A DNA stretch of 64,000 bases from Pseudisothecium myosuroides (lineage: Eukaryota; Streptophyta; Bryopsida; Hypnales; Lembophyllaceae): contig OX637297.1 of assembly GCA_951799445.1 (NCBI GenBank), positions 11,470,001 through 11,534,000 of the forward strand. The letters run 5' to 3'. Below the pieces are notes generated by a model. That model searched no databases. It was not told the origin of the DNA and saw only the letters and a list, made by a program, of their open reading frames with translations. A program made the translations under genes and the position numbers. Positions 44,671 through 55,637 of the stretch are shown piece after piece (the stretch's first letter is position 1; each line of letters starts with the position of its first letter).

Positions 44671-45164
44671 AATACAGAATTTTGATTACAATTTAAAGTT
44701 TCACTTCTCTATAAGTTAGTGCCACATAATAAATCATGCCCTCGATGAAATAAGAAATGATAACGAATATGTCAAGTAAAATTAACAAAGAAGTTGAGTG
44801 AAAGTTGGAAACATGTAATGAAGAAACCTACGGTCGTGTCTAATTTTCAGTAGAAGAAATTCAACATATAATCATTTCTGGCATATAATGAAATTTTTCA
44901 AATATTCTAAGATGGCATAATTGAAATGTATAGAAATGATTAATGAAAATATTTAAAATCCCAAATAACAGTACAATTTCGATGAAATGAATAATTGTTA
45001 AAGAAAAATTATGGAAGTAGGTAGGTAACAAGGTAATCACTTTATGAATGAAACAAATCCGTAGAATATTCAAGTTTAATCTTTTCTCCCCCTTTCAAGC
45101 GAAATTGTATTCATTGCAAGAGATTGGATATTAACTAGCCCTAAACCGCTAATTTAGTAATGAG
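44671..45164. other. A/T-rich spacer
   Basis: No ORF or repeat of note between the two duplicated blocks. Confidence 0.45.
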
Positions 45165-47110
45165 GTCATGAGTTTCTCCAAATATTAAGCAATGTAATTA
45201 TAGAAACGCTAAATATGTTTAATGAAGGACAAATGAACCCTCCAAAAGAAGATTTTGTATGGGGTGTTGCTTTCTTGGACAAATTCAACGTAGAGCATTA
45301 GAACAACATTTCATTTTTATTTTATAATATCATGTCCTAAAATAATAAACCAAGTCATCTTGTTTGTATAGCCCATAGTGTCCAATGTCTTTACATTTAC
45401 GTGGACAAAGAAAGGGAGAAGAATTTGTACAAGCTGAAACGTGAAAATCCAAAAAAATAAAGTACATGTTCGATTACAAAAATGACCATCACTTGTGCGT
45501 GTGGTTGCACTCCCTCCCCATTTTTTTTTATCGTAATTCAATCCCTTGTCAACGATAAAAATGACCATCATTTGTGCATGTGGTTGCACTCCCTCCCCAT
45601 TTTTTTTAACGTAATTAAATCCCCTATCAACTATAAAAATGACCATCACTTTGCATGTGGTTGCACTCCCTCCCCATTTTTTTTATTGTAATTCAATCCT
45701 CGGTCAATAGTAATAATGACCATCACTTGTGCATGTGGTTGCACTCCCTCCCCATTTTTTTTAACGTAATTAAATCCCCTATCAACGGTAAAAATGACCA
45801 TCACTTTGCATGTGGTTGCACTCCCTCCCCATTTTTTTTTATCGTAATTCAATACCCTATCAATGGTAAAAATGACCATCACTTGTGCATGTGGTTGCAC
45901 TCCCTCCCTATTTCTTTTAACATAATTAAATCCCCTATCAATGGTAAAAATGACCATCACTTTGCATGTGGTTGCACTCCCTCCCCATTTTTTTTATCGT
46001 AATTCAATACCCTATCAATGGTAAAAATGACCATCACTTGTGCATGTGGTTGCACTCCCTCCCCATTTTTTTAACGTAATTAAATCCCCTATCAACGGTA
46101 AAAATGACCATCACTTTGCATATGGTTGCACTCCCTCCCCATTTTTTTTTATCGTAATTCAATCCTCGGTCAATGGTAAAAATGACCATCACTTATGCAT
46201 GTGGTTGCACTCCCTCCCCATTTCTTTTAACGTAATTAAATCCCCTATCAACAGTAAAAATGACCATCACTTTGCATGTGGTTGCACTCCCTCCCCATTT
46301 TTTTTATCATAATTCAATCCCCTGTCAACGGTAACAATGACCATCACTTGTGCATGTGGTTGCACTCCCTCCCCATTTTTTTTTTGTAATTGAATCCCCT
46401 ATCAACGGTAAAAATGACCATCACTTTGCATGAGGTTGCACTCCCTCCCCATTTTTTTTTATCGTAATTCAATCCCCCGTCAATGGTAAAAATGACAATC
46501 ACGTGTGCATGTGGTTGCACTCCCTCTCCATTTTTTTTTTGTAATTAAATCCCCTGTCAACGGTAAAAATGACCATCACTTTGCATGTGGTTGCACTCCC
46601 TCCCCATTTTTTTTTATTGTAATTCAATCCTCGGTCAATGGTAAAAATGACCATCACTTGTGTATGCGGTTGCACTCCCTCCCCATTTTTTTTAACGTAA
46701 TTAAATCCCCTATCAACGGTAAAAATGACCATCACTTGTGCATGTGGTTGCACTCCCTCTCCATTTTTTTAATTGTAAGTGAATCAATTTGAGTGTAGGA
46801 TATAGGGTATAGATTTAGGTTTAGGTTCTAGGGTTTAGGGTTCAACATCTACCATTCACCAAGGTGGATGAAAAATGCACAAGACAACTGGAATTACCCT
46901 CTTACAAGTGGGTTGCTACATTGGATGCTTTTTGCATTCAAAGCCGTCTTCAACAGAGAGTCTGAGATTGCTGGAATCCAATGGGAGAAGAAGTCGACAG
47001 TGCGGACGGCGGAGGCGGTTGGGAGGGTGGACAGCCTGGCCGATCAGGAGGTCGGACGGCCGAGGGGTGGACGGCAGGTCGTTCGGGCGTCGCCAAAGCG
47101 GACGGCAGGG
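45165..47110 (+). repeat. Direct duplication, copy 2
   Basis: Same order as 43765-44670: 'tttctccaaatattaagcaatg' start, minisatellite (expanded), telomere-like words at 46795-46850, and a CGGACG tract. It leads into the long gene at 47429. Confidence 0.75.
45482..46790 (+). repeat. 78-bp minisatellite, 17 units in a dimeric (A/B) pattern
   Basis: Each unit contains 'gtggttgcactccctcccca' and a T-run. Two variants alternate: 'cttgtgca...acgtaattaaatcccctatcaa' and 'ctttgca...tcgtaattcaatcctcggtcaa', so the higher-order unit is about 155 bp. Unit starts lie near 45482, 45560, 45638, 45717 and so on to 46726. ORFs reported here are artefacts of the repeat. Confidence 0.9.
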
Positions 47111-47220
47111 TCGGTGTACGCTGCCGAGGCAGACACCGACGCTGCGACTGGCGAACAGCACGTCCGGATCCGCTTTGGCGCCTGTTTAGGTTTGGTGGTG
47201 GACGCCTATAAGGGCGGACG
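46990..47220 (+). promoter_or_regulatory. CGGACG-rich tract upstream of the BED/RING-like gene
   Basis: GC-rich GGACGG/CGGACG words ending about 210 bases before the ATG at 47429, followed by a pyrimidine-rich stretch. A paralogous tract without a gene is at 44420-44670. Confidence 0.55.
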
Positions 47221-47428
47221 GCTTCCTCATTTTCTCTCACTTCTTCTCTCCAACAAGGCCAAGTTGGATGTGCTGTTGTTGCTTCATGTGCTAGTTGCTC
47301 CTACTTGGTGGAGAGAGGGGGTCATTCATCTTTTATTACAACAAACCATTGACACATTCACTTACGAACAAACTTATCGCGTGCGGGAATTATTGAATTT
47401 GAAGTGTTTACAAATCCAAATTGCCATC

Positions 47429-48739
47429 ATGGCCGCTGAAGGTGGTGTGGGTACGGAGGGGACAACTTCAGGGGTTCAAAAAAACAAGAGTTAAAGTAAA
47501 GGGGGTCGCACATGGGATGCACTACAAAATTTTAGATGATCCCAATATCAAAGCCACGAGTGGGTGGGAGGAGGAAGAGGGTGACTATTGGCCATCCTCA
47601 ACATGTAGAAAATATGTTAAAATGTACCACATTGACAAGTTGTGGCCTTGGGATTCCCTCGAGCGTCACACAATTGATTTCTCTTGTAAGCCATGGACTT
47701 GCAATGACATGCACTTCAAGCATCGATCGTTGGAGGTGTGGACGGCCCTTTTTGGAAACAGGCCAAGGTCTAAGGGGTACATAAATTATAGCGTGGCGTG
47801 CATGGTGTACGCAAAACTTGTATTGCATTGGAAGGTGGACTGGAGCACGTATCCAACATTTACCGGATTTCCACTTCTGCTTGCAAGGAATCAAAAAGAC
47901 ATTCCTGATTTGTACAATGCCAAGGCACAACCAACGGAACAGAGAGGAGTATTAAAAGATACTACGACGCCGGCCAAGAAGGTCCGAAAGGGCTCGAGGG
48001 CTGCAGCACTGTTGGGTTCTACAAAGATACCAACGACTGTGAACGGTGCCTCTTTGGGAGGTGTGGATGGACATGTGTTTGTAACTGCTTTGACAAGTTT
48101 GCTATCCACACCAAATCATGTAAGACACGTGGGTGAGCACAGCGGTGGTCCGAACACAAAAGACGTCCCAAAAGAATGTGGTGACCATTCTACGCGACAA
48201 GAAGAGATCCGAGTTGCAAAGGCTAATGCTACAATTGGACGTATTATAGACAGCAATGTTCTAGATAGCCTAGCATATGTGCCTCCTAGTTGTGACTCAC
48301 CAACAACACAGAGCCCAATACTGAGTCCGAGTGTTGAAGTGCATCCGTTACAAACAAATGTAGAGCAGCCCGAGAACGTGCCCATGAATCACACCACAGA
48401 TGGCGCTGAGACTTGAAGGAAGTACGCACACTTGTTAACTGAAAGCGTAGGGGATCTTGACACTGTCTATAAGATGCCCCACGCAAAGCAAGTAGAAGCT
48501 TTCCGTAGGTGCGCAATACTGATGAAAGAATTTGAGGACGAACGGATCCAGCTTGAAGGGCCCCAAAACCCCGAGAGCTCTGTTCCACTAATAAAAAAAT
48601 ATGGGAATACGTTTTTTGCGGACACCACTGAAAGGCTGGCAATATCCACTCGACATATAGCTGGAATTTCCCCGCTAGTTATGGACTTTGCCAGCGACTT
48701 AGCAACCATGGCGCCACAGCTGTTGACGGGTGCAACTGC
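47429..48739 (+). pseudogene. U3: BED-like / coiled-coil / RING-like gene, 5' part
   Basis: The start is ATG 47429 (MAAEGGVGTEG). The frame must shift by one near 47490 to enter the main frame, MHYKILDDPNIKATSGWEEE. STCRKYVKMYHIDKLWPWDS and NYSVACMVYAKLVLHWKVDW then align with U2, so the two genes share an N-terminal BED-like domain. A Ser/Thr-rich middle follows, one in-frame TGA (48414-48416), and a helical region (KMPHAKQVEAFRRCAILM). Solo LTR E splits the gene at 48739/52590, and the frame resumes exactly after it. The combined gene would be about 1060 codons. Role unknown; DNA binding and ubiquitin-type chemistry are inference. Confidence 0.66.
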
Positions 48740-49398
48740 TGTGGGAGCACAAAATATAAGGATAAAGTTAGTTAGTTAGAAATATGAAAAAAAGAGTGAG
48801 AACTGGTAAAATTTTTGGCTTTTTATAAGGCTTAAATACGAGTTTTACCAAAATTAAGATATATCTGTGTTAGAACATCTCTAAACAGATAATATGGTTA
48901 AGAAAGAGAATTAGAGTTTCCCGATTAAATTAGGAAACCGGAACCGGATCCGGAACAAGGTATCAATCCGGAAGTTACCCAAGTACCGGGCCGGGCGTGA
49001 ACATATGCAGGAGGATACCGGAGAGCCAACAGGAAGTCGTTAGGGCAATCCTGAGATCCAATGGCTCTACCGGAAGTTAGGGAGAGCCGTTTAAATGGTC
49101 ACAGTCTTTCGGGATTGCGACAGAAACGGTAACCCTAAAACGGCTGGAAACGGATAGTTTGGGAGAAACCTAGAAAGAGGAAAACTTCCGTCTTCATTTT
49201 TCATTCTGAATTGAGGAAACACCCTTGGAGTTTTCAGAGCGGTGGTTTGCAGATCAGAATGTGAAGACGGAGGGTTCCTAGTTTCCGGATCCGGATAGCC
49301 TAGTACCGGAGTTTGTGAGAAAGGATCTGTAGTTTCCTGTATTGGAGGGCTTGTGTGAGAATTGTGCGTGGCAGGGTAAGGAGAAATATTTGAGTGCA

Positions 49399-51249
49399 AT
49401 GGTGAAGGGTGAGGGTAGTGAGGTTGTCGTCTTCAAAACCAAGACTATCCACTCGGTCATCCCGGAAGATGAAAATCACCGGAAGCAGTTGGAGGAGGAT
49501 TTGGGTCAAATCGGATGCCTCGGATTCCTACGGCGACCATGGAGCCTGAAGGACGATGAAATGATTCGGGAGCTAACAAAGGACCAGTCCAACGAATGGG
49601 ACAAGACGCATCGAGCGCTGCCAAGGAAATGGACCCTCGAGACATGGAAAGCAGTTTATGACTTTCCTCGTCAAGGAGACGGGATGGCTTCCCGGACACA
49701 CAAATTCGTGGAGGGTAAGTTTTCTGACACTCCCCACAAAAAGGATGGTTACCTCGTGGCGGACTGCAAGAATGCTAGGGAGAAGAGATTATTAGAGTTT
49801 ATAGTTCCGATAGTGTATTTGGAACACCCATCCTGGATCACAGTGACTTGGGCAAACACGATCTTCGGTGCCCTGAGCGGAGAGAGGAAGGTATTCTGGG
49901 GAGAGATAGTGAAAGATTTAGTGGGAAAGATGGTATCTACCCTAGGTAACACTAAGGCCACGGCAATTGGCCCCTTCCTCTTCCACCTCTATGATTATCT
50001 AGGGACACTTAGAGGTCATGAGAGAACCACTTATAAGGCTGCAGCCACCATCCAGAAGTTTAACATCGTTCCTCCTAAGAAACAAGAGGAAGAGGTAGAA
50101 GAAGAATCAGAGGGAGGATCTTCAGAAAAGAAGGAGGAATCTTCAGAGAGAGCCAGAGAGGTCTCCCCCCAAAAATAGAAACCTAGGGGTAAACAAAGGG
50201 AGTTCGAAGAACCGGAAAGTTTACGGGATAAAACCCTTGGGAGGATCATTAAGGATCTCGAGAGGATTCATGAAGAGCTGAGTGCCGAGAGAGGAGCAAT
50301 CCAGGATGTATGCGGACTGTTTGGGGGGATCGAGGTAGCTGAGCTCGCGAAGAAGGTAGAGGGTTTACTTCGGGATAAAGAATCCCGTAAGTGGGAAACC
50401 CGGGTTAGGGAGTTGACTGAGAGGAATGAGGAACTGACCCGGAAGTTAGAGAAAAGTGAGGCAGGAAGTAAGGAGGTTAGGAAACTTTCCTCTGAGGCTG
50501 AGGATACACTTCGCAAAGTCCGAAGCTTTGTATCTTACTCAGGTAGTGTGATCAACAAAGCTAAGTTGTTTGACGAAGGGATCCTGAAAGAAGGATCTGA
50601 AGCAGCCGTGAAGACAGTGTTGGTACTGGCGGAGTATTCAACATCAATGGAGAAGATGATGTACGAGATCCGGGATGTTCTTCAACAGTCGGGGTTCTAT
50701 CAAGACCCGAAGAAAGCACCCATGTCCCCACCTGTCATACCAAAGCTGAAGGAGGAGAAGACACCTGGGAAGGGAGCCTCCAAGCTGAAGCCGGAAGAAG
50801 GGGAAGGATCAGTACGTGCATCCGGATCTAAGGAGAAGAGGAAGTCCGGATCCGACCTCGGGACCCCCTAGAGTAAGGATCCAAAGCAATCTCCGAATGT
50901 TCCCAAGTCAACGAAGAAGAGAAAGAAAACAAGCAAGCGTGCCAGAGAGGTGTCTCCCGTGAGTTACCACTCGGAAGAGGAAGAGTCACCAAGTATGTCA
51001 AAGAAGGATGATAGCCCGACGGGATCCGGATCCCAGTCGATAGCGGTTCCAGATTTTGAATCCGAGGACGATTCAGACTTGGAGACGATTTCTCCTTCCC
51101 AGGTCAAGGGTAAGACATAGACACCCTCAAAGGGGATGCCAACAAAGGGCACGACATCGAAGGGGGTCAAGCCATCTCCAATCCGGAAACAGCCACCCCG
51201 GAAAGGAGAAAGCAAAGAGGAACCTACTCCGAAGAAGGCCAAGAAGTAG
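49399..51249 (+). pseudogene. LTR-borne ORF (copy E), three amber stops
   Basis: One frame of 617 codons from MVKGEGSEVV to TAG 51249, broken only by three TAGs (50176, 50869 and 51118). Domains in order: IGCLGFLRRPWSL, PIVYLEHPSWITVTWANTIF, GPFLFHLYDY, an E/S-rich linker, a strong coiled coil (RELTERNEELTRKLEKSE), VLVLAEYSTSMEKMMYEIRD, a Pro/Lys region, an acidic patch and a basic tail KKAKK. The overall plan is that of D, though sequence identity is low. Function unknown. Confidence 0.8.
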
Positions 51250-51506
51250 TTAGGAAATTCCCTGAGTTAATCCTTGCATGGTTAAACTCAAGTTTTTAAG
51301 TAGCAAGGAAGCAGTTAGTTAGCTGCATTTTAGGAGGATGCACCTGGACTTTAGTTTCCGGGATATTAGGATCTGAGATCCACATTTGGCGGATCGGCTG
51401 ATAGGAAGTCAACTCAGATGGATAAGGAATGACGGGTGTCATTCTTTGGTCCTTTATTTTGGTTTGCTGGGAAACTTTAGGGTTTCCCTTGGGTTGTTAT
51501 TTAGGG

Positions 51507-51525
51507 GTTGGAAGTTAGTTTCAAC
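51507..51525 (+). promoter_or_regulatory. Hairpin at the conserved LTR position (copy E)
   Basis: Stem GTTGGAA/TTTCAAC (one G-T pair) with loop GTTAG, shortly after TATTTAGGG, at the position of the hairpins in A, B, D and F but with unrelated stem bases. Confidence 0.4.
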
Positions 51526-52589
51526 TCCGGGCGTTTTCATATTCTTGTATTTTCCATTTCAATTTCTGAAAAGAAAGCTTGAAGTTCAACTCCATGAGTA
51601 CTGGTCTGAAAAGTCTTGGTCTTGTGTTGAGGGGTTAGGTAGTGTTTTTATCATTGCGAATTCAGGTAGTTTGATAGTGAAGCTTTGAGGAGAAGAGGCG
51701 TCCCCGGATTCTGTTCGGATCTGGTTCCGGGAGTATTTGGGTTGGTGAAAGTCTGTTGTACTAAGAGACAGTTCTATCTATTGATGTTTCTTGGGAGTCT
51801 TCTGAGCGAGATAGCCATTCCGAGGTTAGGGGAGTCCTTGAGAGGAAGGACAAATGCTAGCTGATGTCTGAGAGGTTTTGCTGTAACCGGAAGAGAGGAA
51901 CTGGAAGGTAGCTAGGATCTGTTAGTACAAGAGTACCCGATTTAGCTCTTGGGATTCTACCCGGATAGATCTGTCGTTGTAGTAATGTGGGGATTGTGAG
52001 GGTTTTCTGAGTGACCTTCTTGTCTGGAGTAACTTCCCGGATCAGTTGTGAGGAAATACTTGCTTTCCGGTTTTCTTTATTTTCTTTGTTATTTCTCTTT
52101 TAGTGGAACTTCAGCCACTTTAAACCAGTGGAGGGTAGGATTTATGTGTCCTTCCTTAAGTCCCAGAGCGGAACCCTCTGATGTAGAGGTTAAACTATAC
52201 CCTTGTTCGCATTGATTGCTAGATCCGGATCCGGGAAAGGTAGAGGATCAAGACACTCTTTCCGTTTCCGTGTTTAGCTAAAGCGGGATACTAATTTATT
52301 GATACCATTGTGAAGGAATGCAGACCTGGTTCTTGTTGATTGGTAATATGTTTGAGAACTAGGTTGATACAGGAGAAAGTTCAACGAATACAAAGCGAGA
52401 AGTCTAGTTCTACATTTTATTCTTAGATTCTGTTTGTCTTTGGTTTTGTGTTCCGGATCCTGTTCCGGGTATTTTGAGGATACTACTAGTTGAAATCCTG
52501 TGGGAACGATACACGAGTCATCTAAGGTGTTTTACACTACTTTAGCACTTAAGGGAGGGATTTGTGCTTTGCTGTGTTACGACAACTGC

Positions 52590-54471
52590 TTTCTACAAGT
52601 TCACCATCAGTGAGTTGTTACCAATGCTCGATGCTAGGAAAGCAAGCTTGGAGGCAACAGTAGAAGTAAAGCTCCTCAACAAAGAATTGAAGATGGAGCA
52701 TGATGCCTTGGAACAGAAGTTGGAGATTCTGACTTCTAGTATCGGTTGTGGACGTTGTGCATACATGAATCATTTGTATGGCCCAAAGGACCTGCAGCCC
52801 AAACTACCAAGGTCGTAGGCAACTCAAGAAAGCGATCAACTCTCTCTTCCTCTCGACAAGGGCAAAGCAAAGGAGCCAATTTGTATAGTGGATTTGGATG
52901 ACATTCCAGTTTCAAATCCAGAATTGAATGAGGCAAATAAAAAAATTGCCCTTCTCGAGGCAGAATTGGAATGAATGAAACGAGTATTCAACATGGAAGA
53001 CTACGGGCCTCCGAGCGGATTGGAGTCTCAATGGTTGGGATGGGTACAGAGACTCCAAGACAAACCCTCCTTAGTATCTCAAGCAATGAACGGGCTTCGC
53101 CAAACTGCAATGAATTCGGATGAAGAATGCATTGCCGTTGAGGCCTGTTTGCGGAGGTTTAAAAGGGTGTTGGAGGAACATCCATGGGGCTCCACGGAAG
53201 TCACATTTTGGAGAGAGACGGATGCCATGTTGGAGCAGTTGAACCACATAAAGAATGAAAAACATGGCCCCATCAATTGGGCCTTGGAAGTAGAGGAAGG
53301 ATGGGTGCCTTACGAAACGCTCTCAGCACACTTCAAGAAAGATGAGAAGGTAGTGGTGTATGGTGCTGATAAAAGTAGTGACATGTTGAAGGGTCATTGT
53401 AGCGTGTGCCAAACGGCTTTCGGTCATGAAGGAAGCGTAACTTTGGGCCATTGTCGCTACATTTTCCATCACAAATGCATTGTCAAAGCATCATGTTTTA
53501 GCTCGGTTTGTCCAGAGGGTCGTTCTCCTTTGAGCCCTAGGTTCTATGAATGGTTTGGTCTCTTGGAAGGTATGCCCCCAGGTCACGAATACAATAGATG
53601 GAACCTTCCACTTGACCAAGGGCCATTTAAATTTCAAAATTACAAGCATTGGGGGAAAACTCTAGCATGGAATCCAAAGTTACTGACGCATGGACTCTAT
53701 GAGGCAAGCTTGCAGTCGGTAGATTCCTTCATGTGGATGACCCAAAATAGAGAAGTGGAGTTGCGGGCCCGTAGTATTGATGATGCCGAGGCTCGTGAAT
53801 TGTTTTGTCGCAGCATGGGGGGGGACATTAGAGTGTGCAATACGAGAAGTTCTTTTGTTTTCCAGAACCGGAAGTGCAGAAAGGGCCAGACAACAAGTGG
53901 GTGGAGGTGGAGCGTACTGAAGAGTGCACTGAGCAATACAAGGCGTACAACCATGATTTGATGGGCAAGGCCCTCTTCTTGTCAAAGTTGGAAGAAGCTG
54001 CAGAAGTGCATGCTTGGGTGGAAATAGATGGCAAATCAAGCATAGGGGATCCGGTAGTGGATGTTTGCAACGGCATTTGATAGGAGGATTGGCGACATAA
54101 TAACTAATTGGAGGACCTTCCTATTGGAAGGAGGCTTCGAAGGGACGGAGGTACGCAGTACACTTGATGACGAAGTGGTTAATGGGATGATAAATCGAGT
54201 GGATGCGGCCTTGAGAGCCTTAAAGGCTAATCACGTGGATTTGACTCCGAAGCAAATTCAGAAATGGAGGGTGGAAGATGATGCTGACTATTCCCCAGAA
54301 GAAGCTAAGAAATATTGCGTAGTTGAGCGGGCGGGTAAATCCAGACACGTCACTGGCCAAGAAAGTCCAGGGGGCCAACAACGCCAAGAAAGTGTGAGAA
54401 TCGCTGCTATAGTGGCCGCCCGCAATAAAGAGGGTCCGTCGAGTGGTACGAGAGAGGATAGCGGTGCTTAA
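52590..54471 (+). pseudogene. U3: BED-like / coiled-coil / RING-like gene, 3' part
   Basis: This continues the frame of 48739 (...GATA, then FYKFTISELLPMLDARK). First comes a coiled coil (LLNKELKMEHDALEQKLEIL), then two in-frame stops (TAG 52816, TGA 52972), and a long open stretch with FWRETDAMLEQLNHIKNEKH. A Cys/His cluster at about 53398-53516 reads CSVCQTAF...LGHCRYIFHHKC...CFSSVCPEG. Its CxxC...GHC...HHxC...CxxxCP spacing is RING-like but not canonical. Frameshifts follow at a G8 run (about 53820) and near 54062. The end, KQIQKWRVEDDADYSPEEAK... to TAA 54471, is charged and helical. The gene is decayed. Confidence 0.66.
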
Positions 54472-55137
54472 ATAGAGATGGACCTCTCGGTCTAGTAGGA
54501 TAGAAGTGTATGCATTGTTGCGTGGTTCTTATTTGTATTTGGCTTTACTAAGTAATTGTAGTATTGTACGTACGATTAGTACGATATGATTTGATTAGCC
54601 TTTGAAATTTGTATGTGTATATCTTCTTTGATAAGAAATTATATTTTTATATGTATGCGTATATTCATGTATTGCAAATACGTTTTGATTTGCTTCCAAT
54701 TCTTGGAATTAATGGGCCATATCGTTTACTAGTCAATACTTTGAAGATAAAGGAAATTTAAGTAGCTGGTTTTCTCTAGTAGTTTATAGTTTTGAAATTT
54801 GAATTTTGACAAATGCTTCTTGAAGTGTAGTTGTGGGAAATCTATAAAACCAAGCCCTTGCAAATGCATGATTAGAATTTATATATTGAAAATTTTGTGC
54901 AAGGATACCAAATGGAAGATTGACTTCCTTATAGTAAATGGTATTCTTTTGCTTTGTTTCTATATTTCATGTACAACATGTCTAGCTTCAATTAGTACCA
55001 AGTATGGTTGAAATGCAGTGCAATTCAGTTTATCTTTTCAGAATAAGTAATGCAGGCATGTTGATTGGTTATTCGGTTTAGACTGTAGAGCAATTTCAGA
55101 GGAGGCTCGAAGAGGACTTCGTCACTAAGAAGTGCAT
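54472..55137. other. A/T-rich spacer
   Basis: 3' flank of the BED/RING-like gene and 5' flank of the transposase gene. No other feature is supported. Confidence 0.45.
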
Positions 55138-55340
55138 GTTTCGAACTGCCCCGACCGCTTGGGCAGTCCGCGGCAACCGTGCTTGGCGTCCGCATCAGCC
55201 GTCCGTAACGACCGCGCTTGCCATCTGCGGCGGCCATGCTTGCCATCTACCTCTACTGCGGTTCCCGTCCGAGTCGACGTCTCCGTCCGCATCGACCGCG
55301 GACGCCATCCGTCCCGACCTCCGCGACTGCCCCCGACCGT
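55138..55340 (+). promoter_or_regulatory. CGTCCG-rich tract upstream of the hAT transposase gene
   Basis: GTCCG/CCGTC words in a short GC-rich block about 300-500 bases upstream of ATG 55638. Same class of tract as upstream of U1, U2 and U3. Confidence 0.5.
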
Positions 55341-55637
55341 TGGAGGAATTCCGATTTTGTCTCCAACGGTCAGCGCCAGTTGTAGTGAGCTGAAGAGTAT
55401 AAGGGCAAGGGAATTGGCAGTTAGAAGCACTCCTACGAAACTGAACACTAAGATTTCCAAGGGCTAGGAGCTGCAAATTTATTTGTGTCCCTTGCTTGGT
55501 AATGCATAGTTCAGTGGAAGGGGGGGCCTTGATATCCAAGGCTTTGAGGACGCACTAATTTTCAGATTTTGAACAACGCTTACCCGGTGTTTACGTTTTC
55601 AAATTGTTTTGAATATCAAGAATTCAAACTTGCTAGT

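Larger units (their letters stand above)
48740..52584 (+). mobile_element. Solo LTR E, 3845 bp, TSD ACTGC
   Basis: It starts TGTGGGAGCAC (48740) and ends GTTACGACA (52584). The 5-bp duplication ACTGC is at 48735-48739 and 52585-52589. It is a divergent subfamily of the ORF-bearing LTR. Because it lies within the coding frame of the BED/RING-like gene, it dates after that gene's arrival. Noncoding LTR sequence flanks the ORF on both sides (about 0.65 kb and 1.3 kb). Confidence 0.92.

Noticed and set aside
45482..46790. CRISPR-like array
   Set aside because: Regular spacing is due to whole-unit tandem repetition with two alternating variants. There are no unique spacers, no cas genes, and the context is eukaryotic.
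45317..46792. Repeated ORFs with HxxHHLCMWLHSLPIFF-type peptides
   Set aside because: Direct products of the 78-bp minisatellite on both strands; not protein genes.
47421..48416. Independent 331-codon gene starting at 47421
   Set aside because: U2 alignment places the start at 47429 with a frameshift near 47490. The TGA at 48414 is an in-frame stop within a longer frame that continues past LTR E.
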